Source: Cenococcum geophilum 1.58
Lineage: Eukaryota; Ascomycota; Dothideomycetes; Gloniales; Gloniaceae
Assembly: GCA_001692895.1 (NCBI GenBank)
Contig: KV748213.1
Span: 1,488,001 to 1,552,000 of the forward strand
Direction: 5' to 3'
Length of the DNA stretch: 64,000 bases
Shown: in pieces, positions 23,134-34,436 of the stretch
Numbering within the stretch: position 1 is the stretch's first letter
Layout of the letters: each line of letters begins with the position of its first letter
Notes under the pieces: model-generated
Databases searched by the model: none
Told to the model about the DNA's origin: nothing
What the model saw: the letters and a program-made list of their open reading frames with translations, nothing else
Position numbers and translations under genes: made by a program

Positions 23134-25960
23134 AGCCGTACTTCCTACTAATAAGTCCTCTTATTAAGCTGCGGGTATGTACCCCAATATATACTCTAGT
23201 TATAGTTATAATTAAGCTCCCTATTACTAAGCCTATTAGGATCCTTAATTTTAACTCTGTTAGTATTTTAAACGCGGATATATAGGGCCTTAAAGGACTA
23301 GTATAGCTCCAAGTCGTCTACAAAATTGCCCTTAAACTTATTAATATTATTAGCAGTTTTATAACCTTTCTTTAGTTTTTAATTATAGAAGTAGTTAGGT
23401 GGGTACTAATAAAAGTCAACGTAAGCTTAATAGGAAGCCATATAATTAGGGGCCCTAAATCTATTAGTATAAGTAGCTACTTCCTTATACTCCCTCTATA
23501 TATAATAAAGAATAAGCTTTATATAGTAGAACTTAGGATACTATAAATAGGAAGGATCGCCTTTATATCGCGGAAAGTACGATATAACTTAAGGCCTTGC
23601 TCTTAGTTAACGCTTATAAGTAGAGTAATTAAAATAGAGTAAAAAATTAAGGAAAGTAACGTCCTCTACCCCATCTAGGCGGCGCTTATATTTCTTATAG
23701 TTAGACAGTTCGTGCCCTTAGTTGCCTATCCTTAAGCTTATATATAGCGCTTTAATTATCCTTCTAGCGGCAGTCTAAAGTTACTATATTCCTTAAGCCT
23801 TCGGAAAGGGGAATATTAAAAAGTAGATAGTATACCTCCTGCGCTAACTAATCGCGTTTAGTAATAAGCTTATTTATAAACTTAGCTACTATTAAACTAA
23901 AGGCATAAAGATTATTGACGTGCGGCTATACTAATTAAAGTAACTCCTAGTAGGAAGTTAACTTCTTCTCTTCCTTACTATAATATTTGCCTATATAGTT
24001 AACTATTACTAATATACTTATAGCGGGCGATGTATTAATATTTACTATCTACGCTAGTATTATAGCTAAATTATAGCTATTAAAAAGCTTATTATTACGC
24101 TGCGGATAGAACGTCCAGTAATATAGATTTTAATCCTTTAATATAGCGGCCTTATCGCGGAGAGAGTATGGAAAGTAAAAGTGGCACTCCTTTACTCTAG
24201 CGGAGCCTTTCTTTAATCTTAAGCAGTAAGATTTAGTATAATTATAGTGCCGTTGAAATCGATTAAGGTAGGTAGTAAGAAGCTCACTAGTATTAAGCTA
24301 TTCTTTATAGCTAAGAGTAGAAGGATATTAAAGATTAAGAGGCCTAGATTAATTAGGATTTATTATAGATATAAAAGTAGCCTAGTACTTAGTAAAAGCC
24401 GCCCTTAATTTACTAGTTAACGGATCTAGCCTTAGGGCTATTAAACTCTATAAGAAGCTATATATATAGCCGCTACCTCGCACCTACTACTTATATTAGG
24501 ACTAAAAGTTAGTGCTATTAAATAGACCTATAAGTACGTGCTTTCTAAACAGATTAAAGCGGCGATATAGTTAGTAAGCAGCAATATATAGGTTATTATT
24601 AAGATTCTAAAAAGTAATCCGGTAGCGCTAAGCCTTATTAGCAGCCTTATATTTATTAAATTAAGGCATATAAAAGTGTAGATTATACTAATATAGATTA
24701 GCAGCGCTAAGTATAAAGAATAAAGACCCGCTCTTAATATTCTTAGTATAAGCTATAAGCTTATTTCTCTTCTACTTCTAGTAAGGCCTAGTACCCTTAA
24801 GCTTCCGTATATACTATACAATCTTATTTAGAACCTAGTTACCCCTACTACTATTTATAAGATTACTAAGCTTATCTAAAGATAGACTATTTTTATTTAA
24901 TTAGCCGTAAAGGAAGCGGGTAGCGTTAAGGGCTTACTCTTTTATAATCCAATTAAACACATAGTAGCGAAATAAGGGGTGGCGGCCAAACCGACTATCC
25001 TAATACTTAAGTATATACTTAGCGTACGCAGCTAGGGTAACCGTACGGCTTTATAGTATATTAAAATCTACTTTACTATAAGGAAATAGGGTAGAAAAGG
25101 CGCCGCGCATAATAAAACTAGCTAATCACTTAAAGAGAGGTGTCTGTCGCATAATAGGAACCTCTAGGCCCACTTATAGGTCTTATTAGTATTAAACCTC
25201 GCGACCTAAAAGCTCTAATTTATTAAGGTTAGGCACTAGATTAGGAACTAAAGTATCTAGTATATTATTATTAAATTCGCTATCTAGTATATTACTACCA
25301 AGCTCGGTAGGCAGAGGATTAATAGTAGAAGGATATTATATAGGAGTAGCAGGGTAAGCTGTCGGGCCACTAAAATTAGACTCTAACTTATTAATATAAG
25401 GTAGCTAGTCTAATATAGAGCCATTTTTAAGTAAGCTAGTAAGCTAGGTGCTATATATTTTAACGTTATAATAATTAGAATAATTAACCTTTAAAAAGTA
25501 AAGCTATTATACTATAGCAGAGCGCCTTATAGTATACCACTTAGTAAACCGCCGACTTAGGTATTCGCTACCCTCTACTACTATAGGCTTCACAACTAGT
25601 ATATCGAGTTTAGTAGGTAGCCGTAGTAGCTGCCTCTAAATCTTTAGTATATTCTAGCTAAAGCAGCAAACGTAGCCAGTATAGCGGTATTGCTGGCCGT
25701 GTATACGCACGACTTATAAATAAACGTATACACGCGCAATTAGAAGCTCCTCCACCGCGGTAAGTATAGGTAGGAAGCTAAAAACAGGCCCCGGATTAAG
25801 CCTATTGCTTTTACTAAATAAGGGAGAAAGGGTTAGATTTTTAAGGCTATTAGCGTCCTTAACGCAGGCTTTACATACACCTATATTATTACCCTCCGTA
25901 GCTAGGCCTATTTAGAACTACTACTTCTTGCAATAACTGCACATCTCTATGTATTTAGCC
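23134..25960 (-). pseudogene. RepHel N-terminal and Rep domain relic of Helitron 1
   Basis: This is the 5' two-thirds of the Helitron protein gene, cut from its helicase half by the Ginger insertion. It is identified by reverse-complement alignment with Helitron 2 (40700-43600), which shows a Helitron-like N-terminal domain and then the HUH-type Rep region. Stop codons are dense. The upstream end is marked by a Gly-Ala-Cys-Arg-Lys-type minisatellite (26041-26163) that Helitron 2 lacks. The relic would have encoded nicking and ligation at transposon ends. Confidence 0.72.
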
Positions 25961-26040
25961 TATAGTATACTCTTAAACTTCTTAATTCGCTCCCAATTAA
26001 CAGCTAAAACGGATGTAGCCGTAGTTAGAGCTTACCGCGA

Positions 26041-26163
26041 GGGAGCTTGCCGTAAGGGAGCTTGCCGTAAGGGAGCTTGCCGTAAGGGGGCTTGCCGTAA
26101 GGGAGCTTACCGCAAGGGAGCTTGCCGTAAGGGAGCTTACCGCAAGGGAGCTTGCCGTAAGGA
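26041..26163. repeat. 15-bp minisatellite GGGAGCTTGCCGTAA, about 8 units
   Basis: Units alternate TTGCCGTAA and TTACCGCAA. It is followed by another short repeat (GGTAGAGTAGGTATT) to about 26250. The equivalent place in Helitron 2 (near 40685-40700) has a single GGCAAGCTCCGAC-like unit, so the array expanded in this copy only. Confidence 0.85.
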
Positions 26164-26984
26164 AGGTAGTATTAGCGGTAGAGTAGGTATTGGCGGTAGA
26201 GTAGGTATTAGCGGTAAAGTAGGTATTAGTGGTAGAGTAGGTATAGGAGCTAGTTCCGGTAAGGACGTATTTAGGCTATTTAAAGTACCTCTTCTACTAT
26301 ATAGAGCTTTATCTATAGTATATAGCGGAGGAGTAGGTAAGTAAGCTTTACTCCACCGATTAAAAATGCGGTGCTCCCGTTATATTACCCTAATTGTCTT
26401 TTACCGTTAAGCTATTTTAGGGGTATCTTAGCTATTCTAGCCGCGAGGTAGGGAGGAGTTCTTAGTATCGTTTTTAGGTAGAGCAGTTTGCTAGCGCCTT
26501 ATAGGACAATTCTTAGTAGTAAAACCTAACTCTATAAGAGCTCTCCGCTTATTTAAATTATATTTAGAGGCCTAGAAAGGTAAGTAAAAGTAGAAGTAAT
26601 AAATAGGGAAGACGTACCTTTAACTAATATAACTAGTATAGCTTTAAAAGCTTCTTTAAAGGGCCGTCTTTTACAAAGTTAAGGCGGGGCTTATGGATAT
26701 AGGACTTGCTGCACTTAATTATAGTAGGATCTGCCATATATATAATGTATATAGTGGTATTAATAGAGGTATCAACAAAAAGGAAGGTGCAATACTAAGA
26801 TATTTTGATGTTTATAGTATTTTGATATTCGTTATGTGGATTCTGCTATAACCTACCGCCCGCAAGTTTTTTTCTAACCAATTAGAAGCCAACTTTCAAA
26901 CCAATCAAAAGCTGGCTTGGCGGGAGTTTGAAAATTCGAATACCCAACCTAAAAGTATAGACCACTCGTACCTCGGGTCAATAA

Positions 26985-27144
26985 TTTACAGATCTCGGGA
27001 GGCGAACATTCTCGCCTAAAAGTAGTGCCTCTTTCAGAACTTTCTAGATTGCGGGAGCGGCTCTATATTATTCCGGGCCAATCACACATTTAGTGCCTTT
27101 AACATGCTCGCCATGTGACGGAGGCGGACCCTACTCTGCGATAG
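26985..27144. other. Spacer upstream of the BIR-like gene
   Basis: 160 bp of balanced composition with few mutated sites. It starts at the Helitron 5' end and leads to the ATG at 27145. It may hold the BIR-like gene promoter. I see no clear TATA box. Confidence 0.3.
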
Positions 27145-27355
27145 ATGGCTCTAAAGACGCGGGCGACTACAGAAAGGAAGGAACGGAAGAGAAAGAAGAA
27201 GGAACGGACCTCTTTTACAGACGACCTGAATCCTTTCTCTCCGCTATTACAGCCTCCTTTACAGCCTTCGCTACCGTCTCGTTCACCAACTCCAACTCTA
27301 ACCCCCCCCCCTAAATCGCCGCTCCCACCATGCCCAGCTGCATCTCCTCCATCAA

Positions 27356-27560
<205 letters not shown>

Positions 27561-27836
27561 CCAAACCTAGCCCCTAGCTTTATAACGATATCCTCCCGTA
27601 TAAGCTTATACACGAACTGGCCCCATTAACGTCTCTCCCCAATAAAACTCGCTAGTGCCGGTTTTTACCATCTAATCTTTAACGATGACTATGAGGATTT
27701 TACGCAATGCCCTTTCTGTGGTATATAGAAGTGTAGCTGGAATGATATAGACTACTCTATTGAAGAGTTAATAACAGAGCATAACAACGATTGCTTGTGG
27801 CCAAAACTTAAAGCCGACTTCCATAACTATCTTATG

Positions 27837-27905
27837 CCTGCGCCTACACCTAAGCCTAAGCCTAAGTCTAAGCCTAAGCCTACGCCTACGCCTACGCCTA
27901 CTACA
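27837..27905. repeat. CCTAAG/CCTACG hexamer repeat
   Basis: About ten units of CCTAAG changing to CCTACG, encoding Pro-Lys and Pro-Thr in the tail of the BIR-like relic. Confidence 0.85.
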
Positions 27906-28190
27906 CCTGATATACCTCAGCTATTACCTAAGCCTACGCCTATACCTACTACACCTCAGATACCTTAGATACCTCAGAAACCGCTTCTAAGCCCTGTACC
28001 TTGGCTATTACTAAAACGCAGACCACTACCTTAATCGCCATAATCGCCTTACCTACTACCTCTACAACCACGTATATACGCCTTAGTACTAGCATCATCC
28101 TCACCCCTACAACCAGTTCAACCTTACTAGAAACCACTAGGCCTAGTACTTACAGTTTAAGACCTTATGGCACGATTTTGGGGTAAACCG

Positions 28191-28753
28191 TCTCCGTTCC
28201 AATTCTAATTCCAACAGCTACAACTATAACTACAACCACAACTACAACCACAACTACCACTACTACTACCAGCAGCTTAGTTGATTGCATAGTTCCTATT
28301 ATATATACTACCAGCGTTTATAAGTGGACGTGGTCTAAGCGATATTATACCCCTACACTGTAACTAACCCACGCACCCTCGTGCTACCAGCAGATCCCGC
28401 TTTAGTCGCCGAAGATAGGACACTAAATACTTGGAGGAACGGCCCCCCAGGAGTACCTGCTACTAACTACCCACGAGATCTCGTAGAATAAGGCATAAAT
28501 AGTACTAGGGAGTACTAAATAAGGCATATGTATGGGCTTATGCGAGAATATGGCAAGACTAAAAGAAGCGAAGTTATGTAATATAGTACTAGTGCCCTCT
28601 AGGCTTAGTGCCTCCGGGCGGAATAAACTTCATCATCATCATCATCATCATGTGACGGATGTCCACAATATGCTTTCAAATGGATGCGGGGATAAGATTA
28701 CGGGCCGGGTTACCAGCTAAGAATAATATTGTACAATGTAATAGTTTCCTTCT
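28191..28753. other. Intergenic region between convergent relics
   Basis: It begins with a simple ACAACY-type repeat (28210-28280) and holds a run of seven CAT trinucleotides (about 28630-28652). Composition is balanced. I see no domain in either strand, and no terminator signal can be assigned. Confidence 0.3.
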
Positions 28754-28756
28754 TCA

Positions 28757-29059
28757 GCTCGCCTCAAACTCCATAATTCGTTCACGGCTTACGGTAGCTT
28801 CTTTCTCCCAAGAATTCTCGCTCTCCAGACAACCCTTCCACCCAACAAGGTATTCGACCCTTTTGCGCAGCACTTACTTCTTAAGCAGTCGCACGCCCGA
28901 ATGGTTCCCTTAATAGGTCGCCTTAAACCCTTCGACAAGCTCTGGGCTTATGTCCTTCCGCTTCTCCTATGTATTGCCCTCGTGCGGAAATCCTTTCCAC
29001 TTCATAAGGTACCAAGTCGTTTTGCCTCGTTTCCACTTGGCAAGCAACGCTTCAGCCTC
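28757..29059 (-). pseudogene. Two tandem chromodomains (C-terminal exon-like part of the recombinase relic)
   Basis: Both copies show the chromodomain core: basic strand, Y-L-x-x-W-K-G, then E-N/G-N-T/S-W-E followed by a helix (VEGFKATY; RIMEFEAS). In chromodomain 1 the Trp of the N-T-W-E motif is TAG, a mutated TGG. In known systems chromodomains bind methylated histone H3 and direct chromoviral integrases to heterochromatin; a similar role here is inference. They lie in the same frame as the DUF3435 part once the inserted element is taken out. Confidence 0.8.
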
Positions 29060-30158
29060 CTATATCCCTCTCTTGGCATTAATTGCAACTGGCTAGCTGT
29101 TACAAGGCGGCTGTATCACCGAGCGTTCGATGTGCCCTGGCGTAGTTATCGGTATGCTTCTGTGAGCATCCTCGACTAAGTCTGCAATAGTTAGTAGACT
29201 TAATATAGAAGAAGGAAGAGCATCTCGGAGCTCCGGATCAACCAAATCCATCAGAATACTGGACAGATATAATGCGGCCAGGATCCGGGCAGTAACACTT
29301 GGCAGTAACTTTACTGCCCGAATCTTTTGATCGGCGGCGGCTTAGCAGGCGGTCAGGGTAGCCAAGGCACTACTCGGGCACCTATTTTACTAGTAAAAGC
29401 CATACAAATGCAATGTTCACCAATACCCCCTTACCCCGGCATGCCCCGCAGGCTGCTACACAGTTAAACGGACGTACACATTACCGCCAAGATTCTCAAC
29501 ACCGCTTAATCGCCACCCAAGCTTTATATAAATACGTGGCAATGGCTCCCTACGCTCTAGACCAAGACCCTTACCCAAAATAGATGCCTCTACCTCTGTT
29601 ACCGCCGCCGCCGCGCCCTAGAAAACCCAGCCAGCCAAATAGAAGGCCTATAAGAAGCTAAGAAACGAGAACGCGATCGCGGAAACGCAGGCAGCTATTT
29701 AACCAATCCCTCCTAAACACTTACTCAAGCTAGAAGCTGGTAAGCACTCTAGCGTTCCAAATGGGTATAGTTATCTTATTACTTTAAAGAAAGAATAGGA
29801 AAGAAATAAGTTGCCGTAGTAGATTCGACGACCTCCCCTCCCTTAGCCCCTCTCCCAATAGTATAGATAATGTAGTATTTTCTAGCACGTCTAAGTTATA
29901 AATTAGTATTGTGGGACCCACCAAATACAATAATATAACCGTGCGGTGGTGTGTCTTGGAGTACTTTGGTGTTAAAGCGCCCGGGATATTTATTTACTAT
30001 CTGCTTGCTCTTCTCCTAAGGTAACCCTCCCTCTTAAGTCCTTGTTTAAATTACCTTTGTAACTTATAACTCTTAAACAAATTACTTTTACACGTTAATT
30101 TGCCTCTGGCTTCTATATTTGCACGGATATAATTGCGATTAAAATCTAAATTTATAAA

Positions 30159-30212
30159 TATAGGGTGTCTCTATTACTGCAGTAGCCACTATAGTAACGG
30201 AGACACCCTATA
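30159..30212. repeat. Quasi-palindrome inside the TIR element
   Basis: TATAGGGTGTCTCTATTACT pairs almost perfectly with GTAACGGAGACACCCTATA. It is the best-conserved member of the window's palindrome family. Confidence 0.75.
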
Positions 30213-30260
30213 TTTTAGTGAGTAGTTAGTCTACTGCAGTCTAAAATCTTAATTGTTAGA

Positions 30261-30307
30261 AATTTGGGGCGTCTCTACTATTACAGTAGCAGAGGCACCC
30301 TAAATTT
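30261..30307. repeat. Second quasi-palindrome inside the TIR element
   Basis: AATTTGGGGCGTCTCTACT pairs with AGTAGCAGAGGCACCCTAAATT. It lies about 50 bp from the first. Confidence 0.7.
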
Positions 30308-33300
30308 AATACTATGCTAAGTATTATGACTTTCCTCTAGTGACCGAGTAACCCTAAATCTTGTTAGGCTAGCTCTAAATCAATACAACCGTAGAATATA
30401 CTATACCACTACGCCGCAAGGACTTTTAGTTGTAATCTTATAAATTTAATTAAAATATAAACCCCTTACGATTAAATATTTCCACATGTAACACCATGCT
30501 AAGGATTACGATGTAGATTACTTAGACATAGCTTTACTGCGATGCAACGGCTCTACGCCGATCGATTGATCTACGGCTCTAAAATCTAGATCTACAACAC
30601 TAAAAACAAGCTCCAAGCCACTGATTTTACACCGGCAGAACGAAACTTGGCAAGAGATTCGGGCAGTAAAGTTACTGCCAAGTGTTACTGCCCGGATCCT
30701 GGCCGGATATAATGGAGGAGTCTCGGGGCCGGACAGAATCCAGTCCTCCTAAGACTCAACAGGAGAAAAGATAGCATCGGTGATCGCGTTAAAGTTCCAA
30801 GGTTCAGAATCACTAAGGAGGTCAACAGTGGTAGCTTCCAATGGAGTTGTCTAGGGAGAACGGCACTCCTCTCCAGTTTAAGGAACTGCTTCGGGAACGT
30901 CGTCTGACAGAGACGAGAGCGAAGTATCCGTACTATAACAGTCCTCGTGATTATCCCAGGCGCTGCCAATTGGGGTGCTGCGACGTAATAAGGAACCGCT
31001 AGACACTGCTGCCATCTTAACGCTATCCGCTAGGCATGGATCAAATTCCACTGCCGAGATATTCATAAATAAGTGGTCAAGAGGATCTTTAGAGCGACTT
31101 TTGGGGGCAGATTTTTAACCACCCGGTACTTTACAGTCCTTATCTTCTAGCTTTCCTTAGAGTCGAGGCCGCTTCTTCTTAGCGGCACCCGACATTTCGG
31201 CTCGTTCATCATCGCCCTCTTCTTGCTAACGTTGGCGCTTCTTCCATACATCTAGCTTGTAAGTGCTATATATGTCTCCAAGGTGGTTCCATAAGTTAGA
31301 TTCCGAATAAAGCACTACAGTGCATAGCAAATGCGGGTATGGAATAGAGTCCTTGCTATCTAGACTCTCAACATACTCTGAGATGCAGTTAGAGATATAT
31401 CTTTGCCAGCTTGTCCAATCATGGAACTGTCTCATCCGTACGGCTGCTAGTAGCCATTTTTTCCTCAGACATCCACTGCAATATCCGGCGCAGGCAACGG
31501 CGTAGCGGAAAGTAACTAGTTCGTACCGGAAAGGCACATTAAGATTATCGATATGATCTTGGCAGTAGGCTTCCTAATCTGTCTCGCTGGTTATCCACCT
31601 ACTGCACCGGAAGCAAAATTCGGCGAAGCCAGATTGCTTCTTATGGTAGTCTTTGGAGCACCGGTATATATGCTTCCACCTCTCTTTCACGACGATGCTG
31701 AGGCGTTCTATTAGCAGAAGTGGCACTAATGAGGGGGGACTATCCTTACTCTTCAATCTCCTGGCCGTAGGTCGGTACTGGATAGCAACCTCCTATGGGC
31801 CGTAACGCTTCCTGGTACGCAACACGGGAATCGTTTGTGCGAAGCGCAATAAGGTCTTAGAGGGCGGAGATACCTTCTGGACTCCGTAGCGGGGCGGCGA
31901 TCGGTAAAGTACGAGCGAGGTGATCGCGCTCGGGAACCATGCGGCGGACAACACGGTCAAAGTAACTGCGGTGCCACTCGCCCTGGTCGTCTACCTCACA
32001 TTGGGTGGTGTATACTCGCCGTTGCGTCCTGCGGTAGTTCGCCAACTCTTCATTAATGAGCTTTTAACGCTGATCATAGACATAGCCGTTAAGCCTTGAG
32101 CTCTTGGCGCCCCTTCTCTATAATAGCAGCCGTAATCTAAGCGGAGAGGTTGTTAATCTGCTCGCCAAGATTGGTAAAGTCCTAGCGCTGTCTTAGCTCA
32201 TCTAGGCACTTTCCTAGAAGCAAGTGCTGGAGATCCGGGTTTCTCCTTATGGACGCAGAGCGGAAGTCTTCTATAAGATCCCGCCGCGGCTCCAGGCCGA
32301 GGAAGACTGCTGCACCGTCCATATTACTTATATTATTTAAGTAGTGGCCGACAAGAGACTTTAAGTTCCTATGCGCGGCGAACTTTATAACCTGCCCTAG
32401 TAAATAGCCGCTGTCTGTTGCTAATTAGCCTGCTATACCATGAACTTATTCAAAGTAAGTACCCCTTACCGTCTACCTTAATAAGCGCTTTACGACGGGT
32501 GGCATAGAGCCCCATCCCTCCTGTAAAACCGGCCCTTTTCGCCTAGTCTAAACACTAGTGGCCCCACACGGTCTCGTTTTTAGTCTTCTCGGTTGGTCTA
32601 TCTGTAGACATCTCCAGAAAAACCAGATCGTCCAACATCCTATCCGCCCAATCTATGATCCGGTACTTTCTGCCCGGCGGCGGTCTAGCAGCGAGGACAT
32701 CCTTAATAGTACTGTAGTCCCTAAACGCGCCAGCCGAGATAATAATAGCGAGTAGAAACAAGAGGCCGTTGGCAGAAAGAGGAGGCGCGGGCTTCAACCT
32801 CTCATACAATGGATGTTTTGGTCTGTGTATAAGCTGTTAGCAACCCACCCGAGCCTTGGAATGAACCACTTTAGACTTACTTTTTTGGCGTGTCTTATAT
32901 TCCTTTAGTAAATTCTCTTTTAAAACTTATCTTAATCTCTAGCTCTCCATCTTTCCATACAACCATACAAACGAGGTCCTGTTGGTAATAGTTAGCACGA
33001 AAATTAGGGTTTCATTTCCACCTTAGACTTGGTATCTCACCTTATACGTCGCCTTGCATATTTCCTGTAACCTTGCAGAAGTATAGCAATGCATCTTCAA
33101 TAGGGCACTTAAATCCACACGGCACCCTTTATAGACGTAGTTATGGTAGTTATACTGCCACAAGAGCTCCTCTATGTCGACGTAGTTCTCTATTATTAAG
33201 AACGTGGGTGCCTTTTCCTCTATTAACAGCGGAATCGTATATCTAAGCACGTCTTTAATATACTTTCTCTCTCGTTAGTAAATGCATCATATAGTAATAC

Positions 33301-33788
33301 TTTAGAGTAGGCTAGCCCGTAGGCACACTTATAGGAGCTACTAAGTTATGGACTTTTGGAGGAATGGTAAAGTTGGTCTTGCGCTGCTATATTAACATAA
33401 GTTTTCGCATCTTATTCCGTACCGTTTTAACAGTTACTCTTCCCGTCTCTTTATCTAGTCTGCCGGGGGTTAAGTATCCGACAGCTTTAGTAATATGCTT
33501 TATGTCTTCTATATTGCGTAAGTCCAATCCTAGATATTTCCTTTTATACCTAAGATGTGTCAGTGCTTGCTATTCTGGACTTAGCTTTATAATATTAGCA
33601 ACGTACGCTTCCCAAAAATCCCATATCGCGTCGTACCGTGGTTAGCTAGTCTTTTTATTTAGTTTTCTATAAACGGGATTGCTATCGATCCCAGACCTAT
33701 CCTCGGAGAGCCCATCCCTCAGGGCTACCTCTATCTGCTCGTCTAGATTTAGTTCTCTCTAATATCCTTTTACCTGTTTAGTGCTCAT

Positions 33789-34420
33789 GGCTTACAGAAC
33801 TCTGTATATGCGGATATAGATATCTAGAGTAGAGACAAGAAAAGAAGGTCTTTCTGGAGAAATGGGAGAGGGATTGGAGAGAGGAGAGAAGGGGGAGGGA
33901 ATATAAGTGAGGAGATATGTAAGGAGATGCGTGAGGAGATGTGTGAGAAGGTGTGTAAGAAGATGGGTGAAAAGATATGTGAGAAGATAGGTAAGACCGT
34001 AAGAAGATGGGTAAGAAGATGGGTGAGAAGATGGGCGAGAAGAGAGGTGAAGACAAGAGGGAACCGGTCATTTATAGAATACGTAGCCCTAGGCAAAACG
34101 CAGAGGACGGCGTAAAACAACCTGAAGGCAGAAAAAGGTCCCACGCATGAAGACAGGCAGACCAGGATAACTGTCTGGGAATGAGCGTACAGTGGAAACA
34201 GATTTGGGACCCCCGGCTGGGAAAGGGGGCCTTTTCGGGCTCCTCGTTAAAAGTTGACGATTTCTGGTGAGATGGGTGAGCAGACCTGAGCAGACTTGAG
34301 CCGAAGTTGAGCCAGGCCTGAGCCGCCTGAGCAAAGGCGGCGCGGGGTCACGTGGGCCAGAGGGTTGGGAGGTGTCGAGATTCCGGTCATGAAACAGCCA
34401 TTTCAATAATATCGGGAACT
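33789..34420 (-). promoter_or_regulatory. Putative upstream region of the recombinase relic
   Basis: Immediately upstream of the recombinase ATG (minus strand) is a 250-bp polypyrimidine tract on the coding strand (CCCATCTTCTCACC-like, 33840-34060). Fungal promoters often have CT-rich tracts near the start. Beyond it is a G+C-rich, barely mutated stretch (34150-34420) containing CACGTGACC. The short frames seen here are low-complexity by-products. Promoter function is inferred from position only. Confidence 0.35.
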
Positions 34421-34436
34421 CGCTACGGTACGCGTT

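Larger units (their letters stand above)
1758..26984. repeat. Left arm of a large inverted repeat (with three later insertions)
   Basis: Reading this arm as reverse complement and removing copia 1, copia 2 and the Ginger-like element gives about 7.8 kb that follows the right arm (39672-47536) in the same order: Helitron, divergent block, copia gag relic, 250-bp tandem duplication, quasi-palindromes, outer border. The outer border is sharp: both arms share a tract ending in GCATGTTAT and then diverge. The inner border is the Helitron 5' end, sharing TTATTGACCCGAGG. The three insertions are absent from the other arm, so they postdate the duplication. Confidence 0.8.
15952..26984 (-). mobile_element. 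Helitron 1 (minus), split by a Ginger-like insertion
   Basis: A rolling-circle transposon running from its 5' end at 26984 (TTATTGACCCGAGG on the minus strand, which could be a mutated canonical TC start) to a 3' end near 15952, where similarity to Helitron 2 stops (CAAGAATACTTAG against CAAGAATATATAG). Without the Ginger-like insertion it is about 5.65 kb, close to the 5.73 kb of Helitron 2. It encodes a degenerate RepHel protein. No flanking duplication is expected for this class. The 3' terminus is not a clear CTRR hairpin, so the exact end is inferred from where the two copies diverge. Confidence 0.75.
29275..30705. mobile_element. 1431-bp TIR element with 9-bp TSD (MULE-like, probably non-autonomous)
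   Basis: The termini are perfect inverted repeats of about 50 bp starting CGGCCAGGATCCGGGCAG, containing an inner palindromic GGGCAGTAA/TTACTGCCC pair. GATATAATG flanks both sides (29266-29274, 30706-30714). A 9-bp duplication suits Mutator-like elements; 8-bp hAT is less likely because the ninth base also matches. Inside is a TATA-box-like TTTATATAAATA at about 29522 followed by an ATG at 29548 with a short Pro-rich frame that I do not recognise, plus two quasi-palindromes. I see no transposase. It disrupts the recombinase gene. Confidence 0.85.
28754..33788 (-). pseudogene. DUF3435 tyrosine recombinase with C2H2 fingers and two chromodomains, disrupted
   Basis: DUF3435 ('FluG-domain') proteins are fungal tyrosine recombinases; Starship captains belong here. 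Start ATG at 33788 (MSTKQVKGY). On the minus strand: WDFWEAYVANI and DLRNIEDIKHITKAVGY (N-terminal region); LLKMHCYTSARLQEI near 33080; FRDYSTIKDVL and DWADRMLDDLVFLEMST near 32600-32730; HRNLKSLVGHYLN near 32360 (His and likely catalytic Tyr region); FDRVVRRMVPERDHLAR near 31930; degenerate C2H2 pairs between 31625 and 31250. After an acidic linker the frame enters chromodomain 1 (WYLMKWKGFPHEGNT, 29059-28911) and chromodomain 2 (EYLVGWKG, ENSWEKEA, 28890-28757), ending at TGA 28756. Removing the 29275-30705 element plus one 9-bp TSD joins the halves in frame, giving about 1,200 codons. About ten TAG/TAA and at least three frameshifts remain. Confidence 0.8.

Noticed and set aside
27837-27905. 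CCTAAG repeats as an interstitial telomere
   Set aside because: The unit is CCTAAG/CCTACG, not the fungal CCCTAA, and it encodes a Pro-Lys tail continuous with the BIR-like frame.
28628-28652. Run of CAT codons resembling a His-tag and possible engineered sequence
   Set aside because: It is a simple trinucleotide repeat in an intergenic, repeat-prone region, without cloning sites or a real open frame.
33364-33645. 93-codon plus-strand open frame
   Set aside because: It is the shadow of the N-terminal part of the DUF3435 relic, which reads convincingly on the minus strand.
30706-34420. Complete Starship with captain and borders
   Set aside because: Only a DUF3435 gene is visible. No cargo set, terminal motif or flanking direct repeat could be found in the window, and the protein has extra domains not typical of captains.
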